Source: Mycteria americana
Taxonomy: Eukaryota; Chordata; Aves; Ciconiiformes; Ciconiidae
Direction: 5' to 3'
Assembly: GCF_035582795.1 (NCBI RefSeq)
Contig: NC_134367.1
Location: forward strand, 8,633,562 to 8,697,561
DNA: 64,000 bases
Below, one piece after another: positions 23,396 through 36,613 of this stretch. Positions within the stretch are counted from its first letter, which is position 1. Each line of letters starts with the position of its first letter. The notes beneath the pieces are model-generated. The model did not search any database. It saw only the letters and a list, made by a program, of their open reading frames with translations, and was not told the DNA's origin. Made by a program: the position numbers and the translations under genes.

Positions 23396-26300
23396 TGTAT
23401 GTACGTGTGTGGAAAAGGAAACTATCAGCAATGTGCAGTTTGGTGTGTCTGGTAAATTAATCATTGCCGAGTGGTTTAGATACATGTTAGGGCATAAAAC
23501 ATCAGCATTGCAACAATTAAAGAGATGCTATATAGTAAAACTTTGTCCTACTGCTCTATTTTGCCAGTAGATGGAGTATGTTGCATATTATTTTACTGTC
23601 TTGCAGTTGCTTCCTTTAGTGTTACATATAAATAAACTGTATGGGGAAGATTTGGTTTTACATTCTTATCTTTTTTTGCAGTATTTAACAAGAATAGTTG
23701 TAGTGGTAGACTGCAGATTTTATGTTTTCTTCATAGAGAAGATATCTTATGCTGTATGCTAAATATGATAGCTGTGAAAATGGCATTTTGAGCAAATAAT
23801 TAAAATATTTTGTGTTATGTGAAGTATTAAAAATATACGTTTTTATAGAAAGTAATTTTATGAAATATGAAGTAAACACAGTGCTAACCTTTCCCAATAA
23901 TTGAAGTGATTAGTGGTCTCTCTAGAAAGAACTGTAGGGAGATCAAGCAAGGATATAAAAAACTGCTGCAGAAAATGTAGTTCCTAAAGAAATAATACTT
24001 TGTGTGCCATTTTGTGTTTGGTTGTGTGGGGTTTTTTTCTGGTTTTTTTTTTTTTTTTTAATTTTCTAAATGGTGATCTTTGCTATCATACAAAATATAT
24101 GTTTCTGCTTTATAATGGAAAGGAGGTTTTGTTTTGGCAGGAGCATTTTTTAAAAAGATGTTTAGACAGAAAAGGTCTTTTGTTTATAATCTTTCTCAGA
24201 AACCGTTTTATTCTCAGTCTTTGATTTTCATCTGTTTAGTCTCTTTTCTTTGACCTCTGATATAGTGGTGTCAGTGATCGCTGTACTTCAGGCATTCATA
24301 AGGCTACAGTAATGCCTTATCAAAGGACATGGCAGACAGATGCCATATGGCTTTTACTTTTTTAACTATTTTCTGCCTTTTGTACTAGTTCTGAATTTGG
24401 ATTCAGAATTTGGATGTTGGCACATTAACAGTCATCCAGATGCTAACATTAAAATCCTGGTAGCTGCTGATGTTTTGTCACAAATCCTACACTTGCTACT
24501 GTTTTCTTTTCTCCTCCTGCTCTCTAGAAAAGGGATTTGACTTGGATTAATTCTCACTTGAGATAGAGGCAAGTACTGTAACTTGAAAAACACCATTAAA
24601 AATGATTTTCTGGAATTTGAGGACATCTTTACTCAGAGCTGAGGCAACTGGCTTTCTTTGTTTCCTTATCATTTTGTTCTGGGTAGTGTAGGAGTTGGCA
24701 TTCTGGGATGAGAGTTTGATCTCCTGTGTCTGATGCTGGCTTCAACCAGATGCTTTAAAAGGAAGTTGCAAACATTTGAGAAATAAAAATTATTTTTTTC
24801 ATGCCTGATTCTGAAGGAGATACCAACTTAGCTGATTCTGAGTTGGTTAACAGTTCTTTTAAAACCCTTAGGCTTTGTAATTCTTCTGATTTAAAACGCC
24901 ATATAGTGAATTTGTGGGAGTTCTAATAAATCCTGACTACCTGTTCTTTTTTGGGATCCCATTGAACTTTTGGATGCAGTGATACCTAGTGGCAAAGAGA
25001 TTTTCTTTCATCACTATTAAATACCTGCCTCTTGAATTAAGCGAATGTCTTTTTTCTCTGATGGAGGGCAAAGAGGGTCCTACAATTTACCTGATCAGTG
25101 GCTTTTTTTAATATTCTCTTGTTTTTCATCTCCTTTCTAACTCAGTAATGCAAGATTGTTCAGCCTCTCTTAAGGAGGTTTTCCTGAAAGCATTATCACC
25201 ACCTTTCATATAAACATGGTAAAAAGAGAGACTTTTTAGAAGAAGTTTTTTTTATGAGTTCTTCTAAAAATTTTATTCTAAAATTTTTTTCCCCCTAAGT
25301 GGTATGCACAAGTAATGTAATAAAAACAGTTTTCAGACCTTTTAGATATATCTTTCTCTTTCCTCCCCTTTGAAAACTGTGGCAATGTTTGCTTTCAATT
25401 GTTTAAAGACTTGGTGTAAAGTTTTTGTCTGCAGAAGTTGTTGATTTTCTCGTGTTTATTACCCATTTCTTAACTTCAGTTTTCTTTGTATTTTTTTTTC
25501 TAATTTTGCCTCCTTGACGCAGAAACCAACCAGCAGCCATGAGCCTTTCAGATATGTGATATAAATGAATGCTGTAAATTCTACTAATGTAATTTTAAGT
25601 AGAGTGGGAGCCTCTTCTCTGCTTGTGAAGTTGCAGGAGAACCTTGCATTTGTTCATGTCTCTCATGCAGATGGGAAGGTGTCATTCAGTAGTCCTTAAG
25701 AGCCAGCTGAACGTACCAAAAATGTACATAGCTGTAATAGTTGCTATTGTACAGAGCTACTTAGCAGAGGGAAACTGAGCAGATCTGTAGAGGTGGAAAG
25801 TCCAAAACTGATCTCCACAGGTGATATTAATCTGATTGTCTCTTCTCTTTAATTTTCTTATGTGACTGTCTTGTCATGTACTTTACTAACATAATTACTC
25901 TGGTTTCATGTAAATTATATTTTTAGCTTGGTTTCCCAAGAAAATACCTGTGCTCTCTGTCCGTCTCTGCTCCCCTAATAACTTCTGAATCATTTAGCTG
26001 GGTTCGGACAGATTTGATAGGAGTTGAGGGCTGAAAGACTAGATTCCTGCAGGTTTTGTGGAAATTGGTAGCTGGATAAATCTGTGCATCTACTGAAGGA
26101 GAAGGCTATAGATTGAAAATGGTAGTTACCTGTTCTGCCTGGCCTTGTTAGCTGATCAGTTAAAACATTGTATTGGCCAGGCATGGCATGCACACCTCAG
26201 ATGTAGTATGTCTTGTGTCCTGTTCAGCTGGGGTGGGGAGGAACAGAAGATATTGGGAGAGTTTTGTGAGAAATATCGGGAAGAGCTTGTGTTGAGAGCA

Positions 26301-29300
26301 TTATAGGGGATGGTAGGGGAAAGCACTTGACTAGGGGGAGAACGTGCTGGGGATACTGCAGCCAAGATTATTTTTTTGGAAACATGCTTCATCTCCTTCC
26401 TATGGAACTTGCCTCCTCTTTGTTGAGTAGAAGTGCCCAGGTTCTTCAAGTATTTGTTTACATAACATAAACTATTACATACGCTGATGAAAGTGATGTT
26501 AAGTTGTTGCATACAATTTTTTAAATGTATTTGTCAGGTCTGTGCCTTGAGTGCCTTCCATCGAGGTGAAGAAAATGACATATCTTTTAGGCATTAGTTC
26601 CACAGTCACTTCAAGCTGGTCAAACTGCAGGTTACTACTAAAGGTGCTGTCTTGCCTTTTCACTGGTTGTGTATTCCCACTGTCTCCTCTGTGCCAGCAG
26701 TGTCGTTCATGAGTTGGAAAGCTCAGCTGGGGAACTGAAGATGTTGAAAACTAACCCAGAAAAAAACCCATACCGTTTCAGACGGATTTAGTTCCCTTAT
26801 CTGTTTTACTGCAGGAACAGTAGTGCCGGCACAAATGAGGTAGTGGAAATGCTATAGCTGGCTTTGGAGGGAGAAATGGCTTTGTCTGTTAGTGGAAGCT
26901 GGCACCTCATTTTGCTTTTCAAGCCATTGTGGAACTGTGCTCTGTTCTTTCTTGCTGCTTATCTCTGACTGCAGTTTGGGACTTTGTGACTAAGAACTCC
27001 AGAGACTTTCAAGTGGACTATTCAGTGCCCCTTGGTAAGGAATGTGGAGCTACTGGAAGCAGCTAAATTACTGTGGCAGATATCTATATATCCTGGATGC
27101 TGCATAAGAGTGCAAATTGCTGCTATTAAGTGCTTTCTCAAGGCTTTGAGTTACTTTACACACAAGACATCAGAAAGAAGTTTAGGGTTTTGATCATGGA
27201 AGAAAAACTTGAAACACGTGCATTGCTTCAAGTGGTTCTTGATACTGCAGGCACAAAATCTAGATCCATGGTGATCTTGCTTGCCATGAGAATCTCCTTT
27301 GGATTTTAATCCCCAGGAATTCTTCATGAAATAAAGGTAAAAACAGAATCTACTGTTTGATGGGTGTGAGTTTTATCATTTAATGACAGAGGATTCACAT
27401 TCTCTGATGGACTTTTAAACAGTGCAGAGGCATATAAGGGTCTTCTTTTCTGCAGCATAAAGTGAACTTGTTAGCCTCCACTAATACTGTACTGCACTCA
27501 GTATACTGTAGTAGTCAAACTACAGAAGTTTCAAGAGAAACATATCTGCTTTGACTGCTACATCTTCTCATTAGAGTTCCTCCACATTAAGGCAAGCAGA
27601 CTTGCTTGTTAATGATTGGCAATCTTTGAATCTTCTAATTATATCTGCTTCCTTTTCCAACTGTTAACTTTATTTCTATATAGTCTGCAGTTCTGTCACT
27701 GTACTGCTGGATTTGAGGGACAGCAGCAGCGTATACCTCAACTTTGAAGCTTCTGTACCATTCCACCCATGTTTTTGAGATCTGTTTTCCTGAGACCATA
27801 CTAAACAGAAAGGTGACAGTTACCTCTAGATCTTGCAGAAATACTTTAGGAATGTGGGAAGCATTGGAGATTGTTTGTTTGTATTGTTTTGGGTTTTTTA
27901 ACCATCACTGTTCTTTAATAGCCAAGAACTGTACTCTGCTCTGGACAGGGTTGCTATGCACCCCTAGATAAGGGTGCTTATTTCACCAGATGTTGTCATT
28001 ACTTGATGTATTTGACTTGGGAGTTGTAAGGCAGAACCTGCCAGTGGGCAAGAATTCTGAAAGTCCGCTACAGGTTTCATTTTACTTGTGCCTAGAGGAC
28101 TAGTCCTTCTGAAGGAAGTACAGAATTTATTTTTTAATCATGGGAGGCCACGTCTGGGGGAAATGCTGCCTCCCTTAAGTTTAGGGATCTTTCAGCTGAC
28201 TCTTACAGTGTCTCAACATAGGAATGGAAGAATTGAGAAACTTCACTTACTACTTAACAAAACGTAGAGTAAATTTGTTTTCAGTGATTAATTGCATTGT
28301 ATTACATTGCACTTTTTAAAAATGCTGTCTGCGTAGACTGTGCAGCTTGGGGGGGGGCGTGGGGAAGGGCTGTTTTTGATACCAACTTCATGTGAACCCA
28401 AGTGAAATGCTATGTGTGACTCATGGTCAAACAGGTATTTATCGCCATTAAAAATTCTGAATAACGATTTACAAAAAAGCAAACCAGAAAGAAGCTAGAA
28501 CTGAAGTGAGGATCCCCTTGGCATATCTATAGAGGTTTTATGAAGATTATAGAGAGAAGAGTTCAGCAATTCAGAAGGCAAGTGAATGTATTCATGTGTG
28601 AATAATTGGTATTATAATAGTTAGAGTCATAGAAACTCAGTTCTATAAAGCAGGATTCCTCTGACAATAGTATTTCTGTGCCTCTGGCACAAATACTGCC
28701 AGAAGACTGGGTATCAATGGGTAGATTTCAGATGAGTAGTTTCAAAAGAAGTAATTGAAAAGGTATTAAGGCGTTAACTTGCAATTATATATACTCTGTT
28801 AATTTTTTTAACAAAGTTAACTTCAAGTTTTCTGCTGCAAATAGCTATCCCATTCTGTTACTTACTCAAAACTTTAATGTGTCATGAATCATACTGACTA
28901 TAAAATAAAAAGTGTGGGATTCTACTCTTGTTAGTTTATAGTCTTGTAAAATATCAACATTACAGTAGAAGAGAGGGGACACCAGGTTAAGTTTATTTTT
29001 TGGCAGCAATTCATTAACCCATTAGTTCCTACCCATTAGCCCTTTAGTTTTGCATCAGTTTTACCCTGTGGTAGCTCCTTCCTTTTTGAATCATATTCAA
29101 CTGTCTTGCAGGATTCAGAGATAAAGTTTACTCTTTCCTGCCTCATATGACAGCTTCTCAGGTCCATGTTATTCTCACAGTAGTGCCTTTTTCTTTCCAG
29201 TAAATATAAAGAGAATCAATCTAGATGATGAAATCTGGTGCTGACTTCTATATTTGCTTGCATGGTTCTTTGCTCCATTAAACACTCCTCCTACTTGTAC

Positions 29301-32289
29301 CACTCTAATGGCTTTACTGGAGGAAGTGGGCAGGACAGAAGGACAGACTGGTGGTGTTTTCTGTTTTTAAATATTGTATTCCTTGCTCAGCTTTTCACTC
29401 TTCCTAGAGGCTTGGCTGCCTGTATAAAATGAAGAATCTGTGTAATGATGTTATGGGTGCTAAGGATCTGAAACCAAAACTTCTTCTCATATCCCAAAAG
29501 ACATTCCTTTGCACATAGCAATACAGCCTAGGTGAGAACAGAAAGGCGTAGTTTCGAAGGGGCAGTTTAAATGTGAGGACTAGAAGTCTGCTTTCAATAT
29601 GATCAACAACATAAAAACTGGTGAATGGGCTCTCAAAGATACGTTAGGTAGTGGGCTAAGAATCTCACTGAGGTCATGAAAATGATGTGGGCAGTTTTGT
29701 GTTAAATAAATTCAAATGAGAGATCTAGGTGGATTTATGAAAGCCTGAGGAGACGAGGCTTCGGTGGCTGGGAGGGAAGGGGTTGAAAGCAGGAAGGCTT
29801 TTATTTGAATGATGGGGGAAAAGTTGGTTCTTAGAAGTACAGGGACAAAAAGGAATCAGGATTTTAGAAATGTTGGTCACATGTTGGTTACCGGTCTGGG
29901 TGGCTCAGGTGGTGATGGTCCTGCCTTGAAATAAGAACTAGTAAGAGTCTGGGAGGGAAAAACTTTAGCATTAACTGAGTTCTATTGACTAAATGTGGGT
30001 GAAAACCCAAAGTAGCTAGGTTATTGCTTTTGTCGGTACAAATACTATTAAATGTTGGGAGGCCATGTTCTGCAGCATCTGGCAATGAAATGCTGTTCTT
30101 CTTTCCTAAATTTCAGGAGTTGGTTGGAGGTATAATTTTTTTGTTTAATATTGTGACATAACACCAGTTTCATAACACAGCAATGTTTCAACCAAAGCTC
30201 TGTTTTGTGTGCATACTTCGATGAGATAGCTGAAAAATTTCTTGCATTTACTGGTTTTGATGCAGTGTAAACCTCAGAATTTCCTGGGAGGACATCTTCT
30301 GTGGCACTTTCTGTGGTTGCTTTGTCCTAATTAAAAACAGCAATAAAAAACAACATGCACAATGTATGTTCGAACAGTACTGCATGAGAGAGAGCGTGAA
30401 CTGGACTTGCTGATTGCTGTTCAGGAAGAAGACTTGAAATTTAATGAAATGTGTAATACAAGGATTAATTCCATTTTACTTTAATGTGATTTCTCCCACA
30501 CTTAGGAATTTTAGGAATGCACCTGTGTGTTTAGCCAAATTATGGGTTCTTATCCCAGGTAGAGCTCACAGGGTGGACAAAACAGATGCACTCGTAAAAT
30601 GGGCATATTTAAAGTACAATTCATTGATGTAATAAAAGTCAAATATATTTGACATTGTATCTGTCTCTTACAGCAAAGTCAGCCTACAAAGCCAGAATCA
30701 GTGTATCTTTAAAAATTTCAACTTTCTTATTAGTTTATACGCTTTAGGACATATTAAACTTCCTTTAGAAGACTTTTACTCCCCTTCTGTGTTTTATTTA
30801 CCCATCTTGGAGTTGACCTGAGGCTAAAACCATTGCCTAATAGGGGATTTTTTTTTTTTGTCTGTAAGTTTACATCTCCCTGTTTAGTTTCAGATTTGCT
30901 GCTTCTGTTATTAATGAAAATCTCTTGCACAATCTAGGGGAAGATTACATGAGCTCCTGAAAAGTTACGTGAATAGGTTGTAGTTTGTCATCAGTAAAAC
31001 AGTGACACTGACTGTACAAGCCACTATCAAATCTACAAAATAGCTGGAGAAAGGGGATTTTTTCCTCAAGTCTTACAGTTCTTCATAAGGTTTATTTGTA
31101 ACAATAAATACACATTCCAAGTGAGACTATGTTTTTATTGGAATGTGATTGTATCTTTAGATAGCTTTAAAGCTAAAAGGTTAAGATTTATTCCTAATGT
31201 AGTGGTTAAACTACCTGCTTACATACACCACTCATGGGGAGGAAATTCTGAAGGTCAACTGTGTTTCTCTGAGCTTCTGTGAATTAATTCTCGAGACTTG
31301 TACCTGCATAGTGCTTGTATCTTCAAAGCAAGATCTTTAGTAACTCAGTGAGAGGTTGGCAGACACAGATCTGGGACTTAATACACCATAAATCAAAGCA
31401 ACCTACAAATACCAAGAATATTATGGAGGTGCTCAACACAGGAGTTAATTTTGAAATGGAAGAAAATTTGTTAATCTCTGGTAACTATTGGTAACAAAAT
31501 TATAATCACTTGGCTGCAATTTCAGCAATTTTGCAAAAATCTGAGTAGTCTGCATCATTACTTGAATTTGAATGTAGAAATTTCCAGTTTTCCCAATCTC
31601 TTCCTTAGTCTTCTGAGCCGTGTTTTGTTAGTGCTTTTGAAAAGGGTGTTGACAATAGTATTAGGTTTGAATGGTCTTCCTTCTGTATTTGCTGATCATA
31701 CTGCAAATGTGCCACAAAACCTCTTTTAGATTGGTGCCTTAGTTGTATTTCACTGCAAATAGGTGAGTAAAAAAAAAAAAATGCCCTTTCTGAAAAAAAG
31801 TTTAGTATGTGATTTTGCAAAGGCACAGAAGGTACGAATAAGAAATAGGAAAAATGAAAAGTAAGGATGCAGAAGTAATGAAAAAAGGATCACATGCCTA
31901 TGTTGCTTCAAGTTGAGGTGCATAATGTAGAGGGAAGGCATTGGTAATGAGGCTAGTTTAAGGACTATGCTTCCCCTTCTTCTTACAGACTCATTGCATA
32001 AATGCAGATGTTTGTGAGGTCTTGCTGTAGACAGGGTTGCTAAATGATCCAGGTCTAATAGAAAGATCCTCATTTTTTAAAACCACATTTTGTCAATGCA
32101 GTGAACTTAAGTACAGAGGTGGGAATGAATGGAAGATTGAGGAGATCTAGCTGATTTAAACAGCAAAGATATCTTTGAATTGACAATGGATGTAAATTGA
32201 AATGAGAGGTGCTGACTGGATATAGGGCAAAAAGCCTTTTCACTCTTATGATAATTATGCATTGGTACGGGATGCCCATGAAGGTCATT

Positions 32290-32434
32290 TAGTCTGCATC
32301 CATGGAGGTTTTCAATACATGGCTGGATAAAGCCCTGAGCAACCTGGTCTGCCTTCATAGCTGACCCTGTTTTGAGTAGTAGTTTGGACTAGAGACTTAC
32401 TGATGTCCCTTCCAACCTGAATTATTCTATGAAT
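32290..32434 (+). mobile_element. CR1 3' tail fragment
   Basis: Recognised by CATGGAGGTTTTCAATACAT, GGCTGGATAAAGCCCTGAGC and the terminal CTTCCAACCTGAATTATTCT. Only the non-coding 3' end is left. The start is approximate. Confidence 0.85.
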
Positions 32435-32884
32435 CCAGGGATTGCACTTCCATTTATTTCACTGTATAATGATTTCAAATTGCCGAGGTTCTAAAAAGGG
32501 AAAATGAGAATAACTGTCTTTAGAGTCTGCATTCCCCAAATGAGAATGACTGAGTTCTGTATCATTGCTTAGCTGTTTTCTTTTAGTGTTTTACCTGCAA
32601 ACAGATATATAAAAAATAAATTAAGTAGGAAAGGCTAGCAAGTCTTCCTTGTTTCCATAGTTTAGAGTAGGAATTGTGTACACGACTGAGTGTTCACTCC
32701 TTATGCTTCTAAAAGTCCTTGGTATCTGTAATTTGCTCACATTGAAATCAAGAGACAGCTTGCTTTTTCCTTGAAATGTGAACACATTTGATTGCCTCAC
32801 ACGCTACAGCATATTCTGATATCCTAGTCCGTTTACTGAGAGGTACCTGTGCACTAAAAGTTTCTTTTTTTCATTATAATTCAG

Positions 32885-33580
32885 TTCGAATAAGGAGAAA
32901 ATCAAGACGGCGCTCACAGTGGGGCAAAGGCATTATTAAGAAGAGGAAAGTCAATAATTTAAAGAAAGATGAAGATGATGCAAAGTTTGCTGATGATGAA
33001 AATCATGGAGAGGACAGTAAATTGCTGGAAAATGGAGAGCTGGAGATCAGCACTGACTGCATTGAGGAGAATGGGGAGGAAACAGGAGATCTCTCGATGA
33101 CAAATGATGAATCCTCTTGTGATATTATGGATATAGATGCAGAGCAGAGGCTTAACAATGGGACATCAGGAAAGGAAAACAATTTTGCATCCACAGAAGA
33201 AGAGAGCTCAAATGAATCTCTGTTAATAACCAACAGTGTGACCCTGAGTGCTGAAAAGGAATTAAGGAAGGACTCTACATCAAAAGGGGACTGTGTGAAT
33301 GGAGAGACATCTGTACACAGCTCAGAGGGTATACCTGTTCCAGCATGCCATAATGGCAAAATGGAATCAGTTGATGCTGTTTCACCCTGTGACAACAGTG
33401 ATGGGTCTAGTAACAAGCAAAAATCTTCATATGAAGATCAGCCAAAGGAGAAAACGGAAGCTTCCAGTGAAAGTCAAGGAGCTGATCTAGTGAAAGCTGA
33501 GTTACCACATTGCAGCAATAATGAAAAAACACTACAGAGCACAGACATTGAAACTAAAGATGCTGAAGCAGATAAAGAAG
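32885..33580 (+). CDS. ATAD2B: ATAD2B exon w9: nuclear-localisation and acidic Ser-rich region
   Basis: The largest exon (696 nt), with acceptor TATAATTCAG, donor GTATAG, and phase 1 to phase 1. It opens with a strongly basic stretch, FRIRRKSRRRSQWGKGIIKK followed by RKVNNLKK, which resembles a bipartite nuclear-localisation signal. It then turns acidic and Ser/Asn-rich (EENGEETGDLSMTNDESSCD, STEEESSNESLL) and looks disordered. A KEN tripeptide lies in SGKENN at 33,172-33,180, a possible APC/C degron by motif only. The open frame extends both upstream of the acceptor and past the donor, which is read-through. Coding continues in frame with the neighbours and no stop is present. Confidence 0.94.
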
Positions 33581-35210
33581 GTATAGCTTGTTTTCAATGT
33601 TTCTGTCCTTATCATACTGTCCAAGTTAATATGTGTATATTTTTAATTGTAATATCTTATGTTGCAATTATTATTATATGATAATATTTTATGAACTGCT
33701 GTCTATTTATTTGAAACTTTTAGTACGCTTACAACATTTAATTCCACTTAGATAAATTAGAAGTCCACCCTTGACGTGCTGTAATGTTATCTTAGGCAAG
33801 TAAGTGTATCTCCATACCTAGACTATTCTGTTTATTTTTGTAGGCTTTATGGGAAATACTGTAAATACTGAGATAACATTTAAACAATAATTAAAGATTT
33901 TAAAAATATTATCAGTGCGGATAGATATATGATGTATGTTTTGGTCTATATGTTCTACCTGATCTATATTTTGATCTGTATGATATGTTTTGACTTGTTT
34001 TGTTAGAGATTTATGATAAAAGTATCATTGACATTGGATGAAAGACCATAGAAATACAGAATATATTCCTTTAATAACACTTGCTCATAGCAAAATTTAA
34101 AGCAGTTTAGCTCATAGCAAAAGCCAGATAAACTGTTGTTTATCTATTGGAGAAGGTATCTGGAGTTACAGTAACAGTGCAGCACAAAGATAAGAGGAGG
34201 AGAAGGGAAATCCTGGTGGTGCATAAAAGAAGGGGCCACGTCCTTTGAAGACAAGAGATAGTTTCCTCAGGGAAGAGAAATAAAAGCCTTAAGCATGATT
34301 GCCTTTTTAATTAGCTTTTCAGAATTATCTAAAAGAATGAAATCTTTACTTCAAAAGTTAGTGCTGAGATTTACAAAGTAAGTGAGCTTTAATGAGAGAT
34401 CTGAATTATGAGACTATCACTATATGCATGTTGGCTCTATTTGTACATACATATTTTCTCTAAGGATAAGGAGAATAGTAGAAGGTCTGTAGAATATGAG
34501 AAAAAGAGTGTGATGTATGTTAAGAGCCTTCACATTTCTAAATTTAGTAGTTGAATTTTGTATACATTAAGGATGGTTATAATAACAAGGGGTCCTCATA
34601 AAAAAAGGCATTTTAAATAACTGAGGAGGAGAAAAACAGTGAATGAGTGTAGGGAGAGAATCAGGAGATGTAAAAATATTTTGTTCTCCACAACAGGATT
34701 GGACAGCAGCTTTAATACAGAGGTGGAAGAAAACAGAAAGGTGTCAGAAAAGCATGAAGTTTCAGGAGTAGAGCAGATGTTAGAATTACCATGGTGATGA
34801 AGACATGGGATGCTTTGGGGAGAAAAATGAGGATTTGATTCACTTAGGCAGCAAGATTTTGAGCGTTAGCTTAGTAACTGAACTTTGCTTAGAAGCTGTG
34901 TAATTTGACATTGCTAAGTAGAAATGATACAATGGAAAAACTCTTTCCGTGACATTCAATTTTCTGTTGGGACTTTGGAGTTTGGTTTTAAAGATGACCA
35001 GTTTCATGTGTGTTTTCTAAACTGTGTTTTTGTGCACGTATAAACGTTCAGAATTCTGCAAAGCTGGTGAATAATGTGCACTGCTGCAGTCATGCTTGCT
35101 TGGTTCAAAAAAACCCAACAAACCAAACAAGCAAAACCAAACCAAAGTGAAGAAACAAGCGGTTCATTTTGAGGGACTGACAGTGCTGATAATTGTTTTT
35201 CAAATTACAG
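33581..35210 (+). other. ATAD2B intron w9
   Basis: AT-rich intron. Quasi-repeats of the form TGATCTATATTTTGATCTGT occur at about 33,930-33,995, and an A/C-rich low-complexity stretch (AACC/AAAC) lies at about 35,106-35,147. No gene or mobile element was recognised. Confidence 0.72.
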
Positions 35211-35338
35211 GTATATTCAAAAGCAAGAAAACACGAAAAGTCGCTATGGAACAGTCGAAGCCCACAAGTTTGGAGCAGGTCCCAGAGGAACCATTGGATC
35301 CCTTACCGTCTGTAGTTGTTGACCATGACAGACTAAAG
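35211..35338 (+). CDS. ATAD2B: ATAD2B exon w10
   Basis: The acceptor is TTTTTCAAATTACAG, the donor GTAGTG, and the exon is phase 1 to phase 0. It encodes IFKSKKTRKVAMEQSKPTSL and [20 protein letters not shown], ending LK. A short basic patch is followed by a Pro/Glu-rich linker that leads into the C-terminal helical domain. The open frame continues for a few codons past the donor but these are intronic. Confidence 0.92.
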
Positions 35339-36484
35339 GTAGTGGAACTGAAAAATGAGTTGAACTGTTAATGAAACTGTCCATGAAAAATGCTCCCTTC
35401 CTGTGCTATGAAGCAACATTTCCTTTATTTTTTGACTGCAAACAAGTATTATGGCAGCCATAACTTTTGAAGATGATGTGTTGATCAGTGTTTTTTGGAT
35501 GAAGAGTTAATAAAACTACTGAATCTTTACTGTCCTGTCATTACTACCTTTACAAATCCAGTAATGGCACAGCAGTCCACTATTTTAATTGCAGGTTTTG
35601 CAGATACTCTTATATGTTAATTGGTCATGCCAGTTACTGAGGAACTGCTGGGTGCCTAGTAATTAGGAGTTAACATCATCTTTTCCCTTCCCATGTACGT
35701 ACACTTGGTGGAAAGAACTGTTAGTGGATTGGAAAACAAATTGGAATTTGTGCCGATGTTTTGGTGTGATAGACTGAACCCCTGCTAGTTAATTTTCTTT
35801 CAGTTTCTCTCTCTTTTTAAGCAAAGTTACAATAAAATTTGCTGTCTTCTGTTGTAGAAACTAGCTTGACCTACTATGAAATTTAGATCCCACTTGCTGT
35901 GGAGTATAGATGATAATCTCTTTGGAAGCAATGGAAGTGTTATGAGAGGAAAAAAATTCTTAAAATCTGCTACTATGTAAAATACACACTTTCACCTTTT
36001 GTTTATGAGCAGTTGTACATATGTTGTCCCCCCTTCTTTTATTGTACCATTTTTCAGCATTTGTGGAATTCCAAATGTGTTTCCATTTGGTGGTACTTAC
36101 AATTTCATGCCAATGCAAGTTCTTCAAAATGTCTGCTTGAGCTATCAAGGCAGGTTTTATGGTTTGCTTTGTCATAATTATTGACCAAGATGAAATAGGA
36201 TAAAGTATCATTCAGAGAGAACAAACATGGCCCCAGCTATACTGAGCATAAAATCTAAGACAAGAAAAAAAAGTATAAGCAGAGAAGTGAAGAGTGACAT
36301 GGAGTCCTTTCGGATCTACATGGAAGCAGTGGCCTTACTGATACCCAGGTGTGGTCCATTTTATTTGTATGTGTCCCTCCAAAATAGGGCTTCTGAAGAA
36401 GATTGCATTTCTGATTTGTCCGTAAAAAAATAAAAGAAGTGATTATAAAAATCCTCTTAACCTTACCTTTTGTTGTTCCAACAG
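35339..36484 (+). other. ATAD2B intron w10
   Basis: A 1.1-kb AT-rich intron. A 69-residue open frame at 36,227-36,433 resembles no ATAD2B segment and breaks the splice pattern. No repeat was recognised. Confidence 0.78.
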
Positions 36485-36613
36485 AAACTGCTTGATTTGG
36501 TGGTTAAGAAAAGTGACAACCTGACTGTTGACCAACTTGAGAGATTGTATTCGCTCCTCAGTCAGTGCATCTACAGACATCGTAGAGACTATGACAAATC
36601 ACAACTTATAGAG
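36485..36613 (+). CDS. ATAD2B: ATAD2B exon w11: C-terminal helical domain
   Basis: The acceptor is TTGTTCCAACAG, the donor GTGATG, and the exon holds 43 codons in phase 0. It encodes KLLDLVVKKSDNLTVDQLER, LYSLLSQCIYRHRR and DYDKSQLIE. This helical piece is strongly conserved in the ATAD2 family and forms part of the C-terminal domain that packs against the AAA+ ring. Confidence 0.94.

Larger units (their letters stand above)
19728..32884 (+). other. ATAD2B intron w8, 13.2 kb
   Basis: The longest intron in the window. It carries three CR1 fragments (20,285-20,845, 23,118-23,395 and 32,290-32,434). The remainder is AT-rich, unique-looking sequence with short low-complexity tracts (for example about 24,028-24,061). 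The open frames in it are short and unlike ATAD2B, and none has supporting splice sites. Confidence 0.7.

Noticed and set aside
32788..32884. Extra coding sequence upstream of exon w9
   Set aside because: It is open by chance, but the acceptor TATAATTCAG at 32,884 and the split Phe codon place the exon start at 32,885.
33003..33416. A 137-codon open frame on the - strand
   Set aside because: Antisense shadow of the large ATAD2B exon at 32,885-33,580.
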